Below are positions 1-10,719 of a stretch of 64,000 nucleotides of DNA, one piece after another (within the stretch, counting starts at the first letter, position 1; each line of letters begins with the position of its first letter). The DNA is taken from NCBI GenBank assembly GCA_037501455.1, contig CM074858.1, positions 78,838,501-78,902,500 of the forward strand, read 5' to 3'. The stretch comes from Lantana camara (lineage: Eukaryota; Streptophyta; Magnoliopsida; Lamiales; Verbenaceae). The notes under the pieces were generated by a model, which saw only the letters and a list, made by a program, of their open reading frames with translations, was not told the origin of the DNA and searched no databases. Both the position numbers and the translations under genes were made by a program.

Positions 1-809
1 ACTAGTCGGGTAATGAAGATTTTGAATGTTGTAAAGGAACAGTCTACGAAATGTGACATACTTGTTGGTGGGATGTATGAGTTTCAAGTTAATGATGAGA
101 ATCATCATTATATTGTTGATTTATTGGATAAGACCTGTAATTGCAGATTTTGGGATTTAACCGGGATCCCTTGTAGGCATGCAGCTGCAGCTGTGACATA
201 CAAACGACATAATTTGGAAGACTATGTTGATCCCAATTACTCTACATCAAAGTTCATACAAGGCTACACCAACAGGATCAAGGGTATCCCACATCCAGAT
301 TTTTGGCCAGAAATTGAAAACATTCATCCAGATAAGCTTTTACCTCCGATCGTTAAAAGACAACCGGGACGACCCAAGAAGCATAGAAACAGAGAGGTCG
401 GAGAAGCTCCAAGAATGATACCATCAAAGAAAAGAGGGCAGCTTAAGTGTGGAACTTGTGGTGTCCTAGGACACAACAAAAGAAGATGTCCACAGAGTCA
501 GGTTTGCTTTAATAACTCCATATTTTATTCCTTTAATATTACTATTGATTAATTACATATAATATTATCAGATTAATTTAATCTTAATTTCAGAGATCTC
601 ACGATGGTGCCTCGACCACCAATACAAATGAAAATGCTGGAGTTCCAACACCCGAAACAATAACCAATGCGTCAACTGCAACTTCAGAGCATGTTCCATC
701 AAGTTCAAGGCATAGAAGACAAACTGGGCCTAGAAGATTTAGAGCTCCAAGGCTACAAATGAACAATTTAGGTGGAGAAGTTGGAACTCAAGATTCGATT
801 AATCAATGA
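1..809 (+). CDS. MULE (Mutator-like) transposase, C-terminal part, two exons
   Basis: This is the 3' end of a MuDR-type transposase; the catalytic part lies left of the window. The frame is open from base 1, and the ATG at 13 is internal. It shows a SWIM zinc finger (CNCRFWDLTGIPCRH, about 136-180), a basic GRPKKHR stretch, and a CCHC knuckle (CGTCGVLGHNKRRC, about 448-491). Reading on from 501 gives only a short intron-like tail. A GT at 502 and an AG ending at 593 fit an intron of 92 bp. Joining 1-501 to 594-809 keeps phase 0 and gives 71 more residues, rich in Ser, Thr and Arg, ending at TGA 807-809. SWIM plus knuckle is the usual C-terminal layout of plant MULE transposases; the splice is inferred. 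A domesticated copy (MUSTANG/FAR1-like) is possible but not supported. Confidence 0.85.
502..593 (+). other. Predicted intron in the MULE transposase
   Basis: Donor CAG|GTTTGC and acceptor TTAATTTCAG|AG enclose 92 bp of AT-rich sequence. Removal preserves the frame and extends the protein by 71 codons, whereas retention gives a stop at 550-552. Inferred from sequence only. Confidence 0.65.
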
Positions 810-846
810 AAGTTTTGGTTTATTAAAATACCTTATGGTCATTTCA

Positions 847-969
847 ATGGTCTGTGAACCATCATGTTTTATCTATGAACTTTTGCTATTACTGGTCTGT
901 GAACCATTTATATTCTGTTACTTTGATTAGTGTTTGGTATTTGCTAATTTAATGGTTTGTGAACCATTA
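847..969. repeat. Three copies of a short hairpin repeat downstream of the MULE gene
   Basis: ATGGTCTGTGAACCAT occurs at 847-862, with close copies at about 892-907 and 950-969. Each can fold (ATGGT/ACCAT). Spacing is about 45-58 bp. They lie in the 3' untranslated or subterminal part of the MULE. Confidence 0.6.
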
Positions 970-1472
970 ACTCAGCCTTTTCACTATGATTTGTATGCAA
1001 AATTGATGAATGCTATATTTTGTAGAGTGAAGAAGCAATCAGTATTTTTTGCCGTGGAAGATATACTAGGAAATTGTATTTTATTGTCACAGAAAATTGA
1101 AGGATGGACATGTATTTTATTTTATCTCCAACGGCTATTTTTTACATGAAATAAAATTAAAAAAAATTACAATAAACCCCCAAACCTTTTTTATATATTA
1201 CATAAGACACCCAATAATTTTATTAAGGGCAACCCATGTCATCAAAAATTATATAAGGGTAAATTTGGTATTTCAGAGCTATTTTTTGCTTACGTCATCA
1301 AAAAATTAACGGACCTCTATCATTTGGGTGTTAACTGTAATTATTCCAAACGTGAGTGGGTGTAAATGTAATTTTTTGACTAAGAGGGATACAACTTGTA
1401 ATTTTCTATATTCCCTTGGGGTCTATATATAATTAACCCTAACCAATAACATCATATCAGTTTGTCATAACA
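970..1472. other. MULE 3' non-coding tail and probable terminal region
   Basis: There is no gene here. AT-rich sequence with phrases such as 'attacaataaacccccaaa' and 'gtgtaaatgtaattttttga' is typical of the terminal inverted repeats of plant MULEs. The partner repeat would lie left of the window, so the exact end (perhaps near 1430) cannot be fixed. Confidence 0.4.
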
Positions 1473-2590
1473 ATGAGAGCAAATTACATTTTTTGTCCCA
1501 TAGGATTGGGCGATTAGCAATTTTGGTCTCATTATTTTAAAAAGTGATAATTTTGGTCCCGTAGGTTTCAATTAGTGACAATTTTGGTCTCAACCGTCAA
1601 TTTTTGGACGGAAACCGTTTAAACCTATGTTTTAAAACTCGGACCGGACCGGTTCAACCGGTGACCGGCAGCCAGTCCGGTCCAAACTCCCCTCTAAAAC
1701 CGGCGACTGGTCGGACCAACGGGAACCGGCGGAGACCAGTTAAAAACCGGTCAAAAAAGCGGACCGGACCGGTTTGCGAACCGTTTGGACCGGTATTTTA
1801 GAAAAGGAAAAAAAAATGAAAATTCAGCCATTTGAGAAGAGCTTGAGCCATCCGCCATTGCCAGAAAATCTGAAAATTGTAACCATGAAACAAACCGCTC
1901 AATAATTGTTCTCAATTTGTTTTCATTTATTTTTGATTCTGGGTAATTCAAGAAAAATGTGAGCCAATTTGCTAAAATAAATTGAACAAGAAACTGGAGA
2001 ACAAGACGGTAGGAGAGAGACAAAACGCAGCAGTTGAGAAAATGAGCTGTGAAAGAGACCATAAGCAGCAGTCAAGTTAAAGAAAACCCTAATAATTGAA
2101 TGGAATTTTTTTTTTTATACATTAGGTTTTAGGATGGTGGGCCGTGGGCTTGGGCCTTGGTGTTGGGTTATTATGGTTTAGTTAATTAAGTCCCAAATAG
2201 CTATTAATCAAATTTTCGTTACTTAGATATTTTATTTACATAGCTATTATTATCATTATTTTACTTGTTAATTGAAAATAATGAGTAATTGAAATGTGTT
2301 TAAGATTATAAATATATATTTATATTCTTATATACCAATTAGTTGTTTTTATATGTCTTATTAATATTAATAATATTATATTTATAAATATATAATTAAA
2401 TATAATTATTATATAATTATTACGTCATACCGGTTTGACCAGTGGTCCAACCGGTCGAACCAGTAAAACCAGTAACCAGTAGGGCTTCCGGTTCGACGTC
2501 CGGTCTGGGTTTTAAAACATAGGTTTAAACGCATGTGCATACGAAAAGTTAAATAAAATATTTGACAAAAAGAAAACCATAAAGGTAGCT
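1473..2590. mobile_element. Terminal-repeat-like patch of a non-autonomous DNA element, split by an insertion
   Basis: At 1473-1616 the sequence repeats a motif three times: 'aattttggtc(t/c)c' with 'cataggattgg' or 'cgtaggtttc'. After the inserted element at 1625-2522 it resumes at 2531 ('gcatgtgcatacgaaaagtt'). This style is common at ends of plant MULE-type elements. No matching second terminus is visible, so the class is uncertain. Confidence 0.35.
1625..2522. mobile_element. hAT-like non-autonomous element with perfect 14-bp terminal inverted repeats
   Basis: The ends are CTATGTTTTAAAAC and its exact reverse complement. They are followed inward by imperfectly matched CCGGACCGG-type subterminal repeats (about 1640-1795 and 2430-2508). 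The flanks carry GTTTAAAC at 1617-1624 and 2523-2530, an 8-bp direct repeat as expected for hAT insertions. The element is 898 bp with no credible gene. GTTTAAAC is its own reverse complement, so the 8 bp could alternatively belong to a longer inverted repeat; the hAT assignment is therefore moderate. Confidence 0.6.
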
Positions 2591-2591
2591 A

Positions 2592-2655
2592 TAGCCCAAC
2601 GGTCGCGTGGCAACTCGTGGCAACTCCTCCTACACGAGGTCCAGGGTTCAAAACC
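2592..2655 (+). repeat. tRNA-like (SINE-type) pol III promoter module
   Basis: TAGCCCAACGG (2592-2602) fits the A-box consensus, and GGTTCAAAACC (2645-2655) resembles the B box with two mismatches, 53 bp apart start to start. Between them lies CTCCTACACGAGG, which could form an anticodon-arm-like stem. There is no acceptor stem, so this is not a tRNA gene. A similar module occurs at 63617-63682. Confidence 0.4.
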
Positions 2656-3024
2656 ACTTTATTAAAATTATATTAATATTAATGTATATTTATATTTTAA
2701 CATAATAATATATTATATAAATACATAATATACACTTTATACGTATATACATAATATACATATATACATTTTATACGTATATACGTATTATTATGTTAAA
2801 ATATAAATATAATATATTATTATGTTCAAATATTTTTTCAAGCTATAATTATTATGTTAAAATATAAATAAATTTAAATAATAATATAATATAAATATAT
2901 TATTATGTTAAAATATAAATATAATATATTATTATGTCCTACTCAGTTATGAACTTAGAACTATATAAAAAGATGTTTATATAAAATACTGTATTAAAAT
3001 CATAAAATTGATGCTCCAGATCCA
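2656..3024. repeat. AT-rich low-complexity DNA
   Basis: Almost pure A/T with repeated 'attatgttaaaatataaat' and 'atatacgtatatac' phrases. No gene or element end is seen. Confidence 0.6.
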
Positions 3025-5484
3025 CATATGAATAGGGTTGTCAATTCGGGTGGGTCGGGTGGGTCGGGTGGGTTCGGATCGTGTAACATCCCGCTCGTCC
3101 GATTTATAAGGTACGCCACGTTCCAACCTTTTAATGTGTTTAATTATGTGATTTTATATTTTTCGTGGCCCTATTTTGAACTCTTTTAGAGTTTAGGGGC
3201 CCCTTTGTAATTTTCTCTTTTTAGGGGTCTTTTGGTCATTTCTCGTTCAATCGAGTTTTCGACCTTTTTGACCCCTTCAACGCGTTCGGGGCAGCGAGAC
3301 GAGTCCGTAGACTCTGAGTTTGCCCAATTCTGACTTCGTTAGCCCATTCATCCGACCGTTTTTGCGTACGAGGACCCGAGATATATACCCCGGATCCTCG
3401 TTTTGCGTGCCAGAATCTCAGCTCCAGACTTGGTCGTCTTCCTCCAGCGATCAGACACTATTCACGTAATGGAGGTGTGTTTTCACACACATGTCCGTTC
3501 TCGCTCGTTTCTCGACGGAATTCGACGTTTGAGTAGTGGAAATTTATCAACTCGACGAGCCCGTTACAATGATACACAAATCGGAGGCTAAAACTCAACG
3601 GTGGTGGAGCTATGGCGAGCAGCAGGTGGGGCGGCTTAGAGCCGCCGCTTCACCGCCCATTCGGGGCGGCTTCCGGCGACAGTTTTGGAGCACGCGCCCC
3701 TCACCCAGATGAAGGAGTTCCCGGCGTTTCAAATGGTGTTGGCGGCGCAACCATCCGGCCAGCGGCGGTGGCTCACGCGCCGCCTGAAAGTTACGCAGCG
3801 GCGGCGGCGCACTGTAGCAGCGGCGTTCGCCGCTTTCCGGCGGCTTTTTCGGAGGATTTTTGGCAGTTCCCTACGTTTTTCGACATCCTAAATCCATTTC
3901 CGGCCTCCTTTTTTAGCGAATCACGGCGGAGATGGCTGAACCGGCGAGTGGCGCACCGGCGGACTTTCGGCGGCGGTTTGGGACCTTTTTCCAGCCGGTT
4001 TTGGTGGTGGTTCCTTCATGGAAGTTGCTCAGAATAATGGAACATAGCGGATGGCGTTGGCCCCGACTCGAGAACCGGCCGGCGGCGGCGAACCGGTGGC
4101 GGACCGGCTCTGGATCGGCGGTCCGATTTTCCGGCGACTTTTCCGGCATTTGACTAGGGGGCTTTCGTAGGGCTCATTACGGGCTTTCCAACGGTATGTC
4201 CGGATTTTATTTTCGTTTAGCGGTTTGTATTTAATTTCAGTTTTCGTATTAGGATTTTAGTTCGGTTTTTCGTTAACGAAGGCCGGCGTGTTGGTTATTT
4301 TCTGAAATTGGCAGAGGGCTTTTGTCAAGCAGGCCGAGGCGTACTCTTCTGTCCTTCCGGGGAATTTTCCGACCACCGGAGGTGGTGGTCCGGCAGCTGC
4401 ACGTGGCGGTCCGGTGGGTTCCGGAGGTGGCGTTTCGACTCCCTTCGTGCAGCGAGTTCCTTTCGTCGTGGTGAGTCCAACGCCACTTTCCGTTCGTCAA
4501 TCGGATGTTCGGTTGATTTGTTGTGATTTATTTTGTATAACTTGAATATTTGAAATTAATTGTTTATGTAACGCCCCGATTTTCATTTATTAATACCTTA
4601 TGTTTTAAAACAATTTTATAAATTATATTTTAAAATACTTTCATGAAAATTTTATGAATTTATATCAAATTGAGAATTTCTTTCATGACTTGAAAATATT
4701 CATTTCGTAAAATATTTACCGAGGATGATTTAATTACTAAATTGTCCCTAGTTAGATATCTCTTAAACTCTAGGGACTTAATTGTATAACATTTCAAGGA
4801 CTTAATTGATCAATTCTCAAAACCTTATATCCTTCATCGCATAACTTGGATTCTTGGAGGGTTAAGTGGCAAAATTAGATATTCCACACATTTCAAAAAG
4901 GGATGTTACGTTATATGCATCTCCAAGCTTCCCTTGCTCTCATTTTTGATGAAAATATCCCAACCACATTTGCTTATTGATCTCGGTTCATACAAGAAAG
5001 AAAAGGGAAGAGATTTTCATACTTTTCATCAAGAATCTCCAAGAAATATTGCAAGAATTGGGAGTTGATCATCATCTTCACCCATTTTCTTCACCCCTTT
5101 CATTTCAAGGTTGGCTTTGCATGAATTCATGGTTCTTGATCATATTTGATTGAGCTAGGGTTAGAGAATTATATGCTAGATGGATTAATTGGAATTGGAA
5201 GCATGATTATGTGATCATAGCATGAATTATGGCATGATTTCCTCATGAATTTATTGGAAATTTAAGCTTGGTTGATCAATAGGAGCATGGGCATGAAGCT
5301 TGGATTTCTTGATGATATTTCATGTTTTGAGTGTTTAAGTATTATTTTATCATCTTTTGAATATATGTGCATCATATTTCCAGAAAATCATAGCTTTGTT
5401 GATCAAACTTGGAAGATTTGATGCTTGGTTGTTGTTTCCCGTAGCCATGCTCTGTTCTTCTCTGTTTCTTTCCAGTTGCAGAAC

Positions 5485-5712
5485 TGGGAACGACCGTTCC
5501 CAGCCTCAAGGCTTTGTGGGAACGGGCGTTCCCACCTTTTCAAATAAAATAGGCGGCCGAGACTGGGAACGGCCGTTCCCCTTTTGGCCTACGTGCCGGA
5601 AGGGCCGTTCCCAGCTTCTGCGTGTTTTAAAATAAGAAATCGTGGGCGCGTTTTGAAGGACCATGGGAACGGCCCTTCCCATTTACAAAGGGAAGCCGGA
5701 ACGGCCGTTCCC
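5485..5712. repeat. Cluster of six GC-centred palindromes in the solo LTR A
   Basis: TGGGAACGACCGTTCCCA (5485-5502), GGGAACGGGCGTTCCC (about 5518), GGGAACGGCCGTTCCC (5565-5580), GGAAGGGCCGTTCC (about 5598), GGGAACGGCCCTTCCC (5665-5680) and GGAACGGCCGTTCCC (about 5698) lie within 230 bp. Corresponding clusters occur in all A1 and A2 LTRs. Confidence 0.8.
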
Positions 5713-7328
5713 GTGCGTCTGACAGAACAAAATATTCTGCATAAAATTACAATTTTAGCTCCTCGATCCGATGACTTCTTTCACCCTGATTTGCTATTAT
5801 ATGATCCAATATGTACTGAAACAAAATATTATCATGCCACATTGCATTTTCCTCGTCATCTCGTTGCATTTCCGCCGTTCGTCATATTTGGTCCATTTTA
5901 GGTCATGTCTCACGTGTACACGTCGTGTTTGCACAGATCCTCTTCTTGTGACGTGGAGCAGGGGCCGTAGGCCATGTCTCGACTTGTATTTTGTCTGTAA
6001 AGGTGAGGTTTAGTTATTAATTATCTGGAACCATATAACCTTTATGTGGATTTCGGCCAAATTACATATACGTATATCTTTATAATCGTTTTCCAAGAAA
6101 CAAGGGATTTAATAACCATCCGTGTATCGTGTTACAAGTCGTGTTTCTTGAAACTAATTGTGTTCATGACAAGCAAACCGTGTATCATGTTATCGTGTTA
6201 CCTTGATCGTGTTTGGCGAATTACCGTGTATCGTGTATCGTGTTTATGGGCCCGAGGGTGAGTGTTTGAGCCAACCGGGAAAGCATAGGGCTGACGGGTA
6301 ACTCACACACCTCTCTCACACCGTGGGGATGCCCCCTGAATCCACCAGGAGGTTGGTGGAGGAAAGAGTCCCGTACGTGGGAGTCATGCTCCCGACGTGC
6401 AGCGTGTTATCGTGGGTGGTTTGGGCCTTGCAAACCCACCACCAATGGTGAAGGATGGATTTCGTGTTATTGATCGTGTGCACTTTAATGACTTGCATGA
6501 TAACTTAATTAAATGAAAGTGCAACCCTTATTCACTGTTGAGGTTGGTTGGAGATCGTGCACGCCCCTCGCCAGGGCCACTGATTGTTATAATAAAAGTA
6601 ATTATCATGTTAAACCTGATAGTTGTAATCTCGGGCGAGTTCTATGTTATCCTTGCATTTATATTGTTTTAGTTACAAAACCTTACCCGAGATTATAACT
6701 CGCATGCTACTTGTGTTTATATATTTATGCCCCTCACTCGGTCTTCACAGACTGACGCCTCCACCTTTCAGGTTTTACTCATGGCGCGCTAGGCGGGAGT
6801 CGGGTCGTGTCGTTTATCCAGCTGAGTCTAGCATAGTTTTCTTTCTGTGTATTGGCATCTCAGAGTATCATGTTAATAGTTATGAGATGTAGCACCCCTG
6901 AACACGTGGAGGTACCACACCCCCGCACTATAGGCCGATTCACATACGAAATGGACAATCCGTACATGAACTAACCTATAGCGAACGGGTGACAAAGAAA
7001 AGAAAAGACGAGCTAGGCGGGACTAAACGCCAAAGCAATACAAAACCAATGCATATAAAAGTTAAAAGCGGAAGCATTATTTCATAAATACATATAGGTA
7101 CCATATTTATTGGATAGATACGTATAGATACCAAACTAACTATCAATACATTATCATCTCTTATATACCTATACATGATCAAGTATTCAGAATGTGATAA
7201 TAACGGACATAACATGAGAAGTAGCAAAATATATACATGATGGTACACTGCTAGACTCGTGACAATGCAAGACTGGACCAGACTCCCACCTAGCACGATC
7301 GGCTCTCAAGTACCTGAAAAGTGAAGTA

Positions 7329-7370
7329 TCAGTCTACCGAAGACTGAGTGAGGGGCATAAATATATATAG
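7329..7370 (-). promoter_or_regulatory. TATA box and start-site hairpin of the A1 3' LTR
   Basis: In element sense CTATATATATTTATG (7370-7356) is followed by CCCCTCACTC and a hairpin with 7-bp stem (TCAGTCT/AGACTGA, 7347-7329). The same order occurs in E1, A2, A3, B and C LTRs. A core promoter with start near the hairpin is inferred. The equivalent in the A1 5' LTR is 13511-13552. Confidence 0.55.
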
Positions 7371-8383
7371 AGCGCAATCACATGCAAGTTATAACCTCGG
7401 GTAAGGTTTTTATAATTAAAGTAATATAAGTTCACAATAGCATAAACTCGCCCGAGATTACAACTACCAGTATTAATTACTTGTTCGTTTTTATGCAATC
7501 AATCAATACATGGCCCCGGCGAGTAAGGGCGGTCTCCAACCGATCTCCCGATGAACATGAACATGCTTGCTTGTTTAATAGTTAATAGGTGATCATGCAA
7601 TTCACTTATCGTGCAATCGTGCGGTAGTGTACTCATATAACACGTTCACGAAATGACAATCATGCAATAACCCGAGGCGCATCCGTGGTGCCGGACTCGT
7701 CCCCAGTCTCCTTTTCCCTCCGGTTTGATAAAGGGATTGCAAGGCCCCAACATCCAATCTCATTGAGCAGAGGGTACATGAATCCCTAAGCCCGGAGCTC
7801 CTTCCTCCACTAATCTCCTAGTGGATTCAGGGGTGACCCCTAGTGTGGTGAGGATAGCGCCAGAGTTACCCGTCAGCCCTTGCTTTCCCGGTTGGCTCCA
7901 GTCACTACCCTCGGGCCCAAACGTAACCGTCATGCTACTCGCCTAAACATGCACGAAACAATACCTGACTTGCTTGCTTGAACATGACTTGAAATGATCA
8001 ATGATTTATAGAAAGTATAACTATAGATACCTTTTTGGCCAAAATATCACATAAAGGGTATACAGGTTCTATGTAACTAACAATTAAACCTCACCTATAC
8101 CGACAAAGACAAGTAGGCACGGCCTACGGGGCTTGCTCCTCATCCCTACAAAGCTGGTCTGTGCAAAATAAACGTGTACACGTGAGACTTGACTCTAAAA
8201 TGGACCAAATATGACGAACGGCGTAAATGCAACGAGATGACGAGGCAAAGGCAATGTGGCATGATAACTTGTTGTTTCACATCATATTAGTACATACTAA
8301 AGCAAATCGGGGTCAAGGAAGTCGTTGGATCGAGGGGCTAAAATTGTAATTTTATGCAGTCACATTTGTTCTGTCAGCGAGGT

Positions 8384-8609
8384 GGGAACGGCCGTTCCGG
8401 ACCCCTTTGTAAAATGGGAACGGTCGTTCCCATAACCCCAAACTCGCGCCAACGATTTCCCCTTTTTGAAATGCGCCTTAGCTGGGAACGGCCCTTCCGG
8501 CGCAAGGCCAAAACGGGAACGGCCGTTCCCATGCTCGGCCGCGTAATTCATTTGAAAAGGTGGGAACGCCCGTTCCCACAATGCCTTGAGGCTGGGAACG
8601 GTCGTTCCC
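8384..8609. repeat. Palindrome cluster, A1 3' LTR
   Basis: Six copies of GGGAACG-NN-CGTTCCC-like palindromes, for example GGGAACGGTCGTTCCC at about 8416 and 8594. The equivalent cluster in the A1 5' LTR is 14566-14791. Confidence 0.8.
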
Positions 8610-9523
8610 AGTTTCTGAAACTGGAAAAACAGGGGAAACAGAGCATGGCTACGGGAATGATCAACAAGGCAACTAAAATTCCATTTTCAATCAAACAAGT
8701 CATGATTCTCTAGAAATAAGATGCATAGATACTCAAAAGGTGATAATATAACATTTAAACACATAAACTAAGGCAATTCATCAAGTAACCAAAGTTTCAT
8801 GATCATGATCAAACTTGATCATTCATGCCAATTATTCAAGGATCTCATGAATTAATCATGCCATAAGTCAAGATATGATCATTCAATCATGCTTTACACC
8901 ACAAGAGTTCATCTAGCATGCAATTCTCAAACCCTAGCTCAATCCAAATATGCTCAAGATCATCAATTCATGCACAACCAACCTTGGAATGAAAGAAATG
9001 GATGAAGAAGATGAAGATGGATGATTTAGAGCTTAAAAGCTTGGAGCTTCTTGAGCAAACTTGATGGTGGTGATAAAATCTCTTCTTCCCCTTTCTACTT
9101 GAAGAACCGAAAGCAAGAAAGATGGATATGTTGGTGATTTTTGGGATAAAATGATTGAAGAAGCTTGGGGAAGCTATGTACGTGAATCACCATCCTTGAT
9201 TTAAGTGAAATGTATAAATTACACTTTAGTCCCTCAACTCTTTAAGTCATGCAACTAGGGATGGAAAGCTTTGGGAATTGATCCATTGAGTCCTTGAAAA
9301 TGTTATGCAATGTGGTCCCGAAATTTAAAAGAATGAACCTATATGCCAAGTTGACAATTAAATCATTTTCGGTAATTATTTTACGAAATAACTATTTCCA
9401 AGTCTTGAAAGGAATTCTCAATTTGATATAAATTGATAAAATCTCATGAAAGTATTATAAAATATAATTTATAAAATTATTTTTGGACATAAGATATTAA
9501 TAAATAAAAACCGGGGCGTTACA

Positions 9524-9560
9524 ACTCTCCCCCCCTTAAAAGGACCTGGTCCCCAGGTCC
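9524..9560 (-). promoter_or_regulatory. A1 polypurine tract with adjacent stem-loop
   Basis: In element sense the polypurine tract AAGGGGGGGAGAGT (9537-9524) ends at the 3' LTR and would prime plus-strand DNA synthesis. Just before it, GGACCTGG-GGA-CCAGGTCC (9560-9542) is a perfect 8-bp stem-loop, homologous in position to stem-loops in A2, B1, C and E1. Confidence 0.8.
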
Positions 9561-9590
9561 ACTGCCCAGTTTTAAAACGATGCACAAGTC

Positions 9591-9725
9591 GTAAGAGAAC
9601 CCCGTCTCTTGAACAAGAATGAAAGACCCCCGTCTTTCACAAGAAGTGAGAAAACCCCGTTTCTCAACAAGAAGTGAGAGAGCCCCGTCTCTCAACAGAA
9701 AATGAGAGAGCCCCGTCTCTCACAA
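9591..9725 (-). repeat. Five-unit hairpin array in A1
   Basis: Five units of about 28-31 bp each contain a purine arm, a CGGGG loop and a matching pyrimidine arm, for example GAGAGACGGGGCTCTCTC and GAAAGACGGGGGTCTTTC in element sense. Arms differ between units but remain complementary. The array lies between the gag remnant and the polypurine tract and matches the motif of the larger E1 array. Confidence 0.8.
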
Positions 9726-10005
9726 GGAATGAAGTAGTTCAAAGAGTAAATACCGAGAACAATGGCATGAATGTTGCATGGACAAATAGAATCATAATCA
9801 TTTCACAGATATCATATAGACAACTAAACCAATTAATCACATACTTATCACTCATAATTAACTAGTTGGCAATGCACAAGAAATTAAATACAATAACAAT
9901 AAAATAAGTGATGTACGTGGTATGCATGGTTAAATGTACCGTTCACCGATGGTTATACTATGCATATAACCGGTACCTTATTCTTCCCGGACCCGATTCA
10001 CATTT
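9726..10005 (-). other. A1 sequence between hairpin array and gag frame
   Basis: Non-coding. Around 9905-9960 the text 'taccgttcaccg' corresponds to 'cggtgaacggta' near 18500 in E1, suggesting the two interiors share ancestry beyond the array. Confidence 0.4.
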
Positions 10006-10719
10006 TCATTTTGCACTCCCCTCTCGCGAACACCTTCCTGTGCTTGCACTAGTAATCTTCCACCCCCCGGTCGATTTCCCTCGTAGCCTTGAGCAAGTGT
10101 CTATGTGATGCTCGTCGCTCCCGCAGTAGAGACATAATCCCAACCGTTTCCTATAGCCATCATAAGTGTGGTTATCATGTCCACAATAACTGCAAAGCAG
10201 TTTCCCGGAAGATGTTGTTGACACTGGGATACGCGAAGTTCTCGAACTCGATCCAAGTGATTGCTTCTTTTTCTTGCGAGATCTTTCCTGAGGTGCCGGG
10301 GTATGATAAGAGATAGGCCGCTTTCCTTTGCTAGAACGCTGTCCCGACTTGGCACCTGAAGCCTGCGCGGGGTGAGGATTAAATCTTCTTGCCTCCAACG
10401 AGGTGGTGCCTCGGACCTTTTCTTGGGAGCCGCTTGGAGTGAGTTTCCACACTCTTTTGATTTTCTTGAGTTGTGACCCGGTGGAATCCTTGTTTCCTTC
10501 AGCGGATCTTGAGAATGGTTGGTTCTGAAATTCCCTAAACACCAACGAAATTTGGCCCGGCTGTGTTGATAAGACTTGTGGCGCTGAGGAAACATACTCT
10601 TTTATCTTCTGATCTACTAAACGAACCAAGGACTCGAAAAACTCCTGAGGCTGAGCCGGAGGGGGTAAATGTAAAGAAACCCTAGGTGTCTGTTCCTGAG
10701 GAGGGTGGCCTTGAGACAT
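10006..10719 (-). CDS. Shortened Gag of A1 (237 residues, internal deletion)
   Basis: Start MSQGHPPQ at 10719 is preceded by a splice-acceptor-like TTACAG|G; an in-frame ATG at 10881 exists but its 54 extra residues look non-coding. The N-terminus (Pro-rich, then FREFQNQ) and the middle (KKIKRVWKLTPSGSQEK) align with Gag of A2. The remaining capsid-like retrotransposon Gag region is deleted. The frame then rejoins at ASGAKSGQ and runs through two knuckles. The first, CSYCGHDNHTYDGY, has Tyr where the last Cys belongs; the second, CLYCGSDEHHIDTC, is a complete CX2CX4HX4C. Protease and pol are absent. The frame stays open despite the deletion, so a small RNA-binding product is possible, but expression is unknown. 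Confidence 0.7.
   Translation of the reverse strand: MSQGHPPQEQTPRVSLHLPPPAQPQEFFESLVRLVDQKIKEYVSSAPQVLSTQPGQISLVFREFQNQPFSRSAEGNKDSTGSQLKKIKRVWKLTPSGSQEKVRGTTSLEARRFNPHPAQASGAKSGQRSSKGKRPISYHTPAPQERSRKKKKQSLGSSSRTSRIPVSTTSSGKLLCSYCGHDNHTYDGYRKRLGLCLYCGSDEHHIDTCSRLRGKSTGGWKITSASTGRCSREGSAK

Larger units (their letters stand above)
6888..9523 (-). repeat. A1 3' LTR
   Basis: The LTR next to the polypurine tract (9524-9537). In the element's sense it starts TGTAACGCCCCGG at 9523 and ends GGGTGCTACA at 6888. It carries the palindrome cluster and a TATA/hairpin module. Small open frames here (for example 6976-7296 and 8354-8713) recur unchanged in the other LTR only because the LTRs are copies; I see no protein-family signal. 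Confidence 0.9.

Noticed and set aside
1751..2062. 103-residue minus-strand frame inside the small hAT-like element
   Set aside because: No homology recognised, low complexity at its start, and the element is too short to be autonomous.
3612..4037. 141-residue open frame in the GC-rich part of the E1 5' LTR
   Set aside because: Its start codon is missing in the 3' LTR copy, several overlapping frames are open on both strands, and there is no family signal; explained by GC-rich composition.
9591..9725. CRISPR-like regular repeat
   Set aside because: Plant nuclear context, variable repeat units, no conserved repeat with unique spacers and no cas genes.
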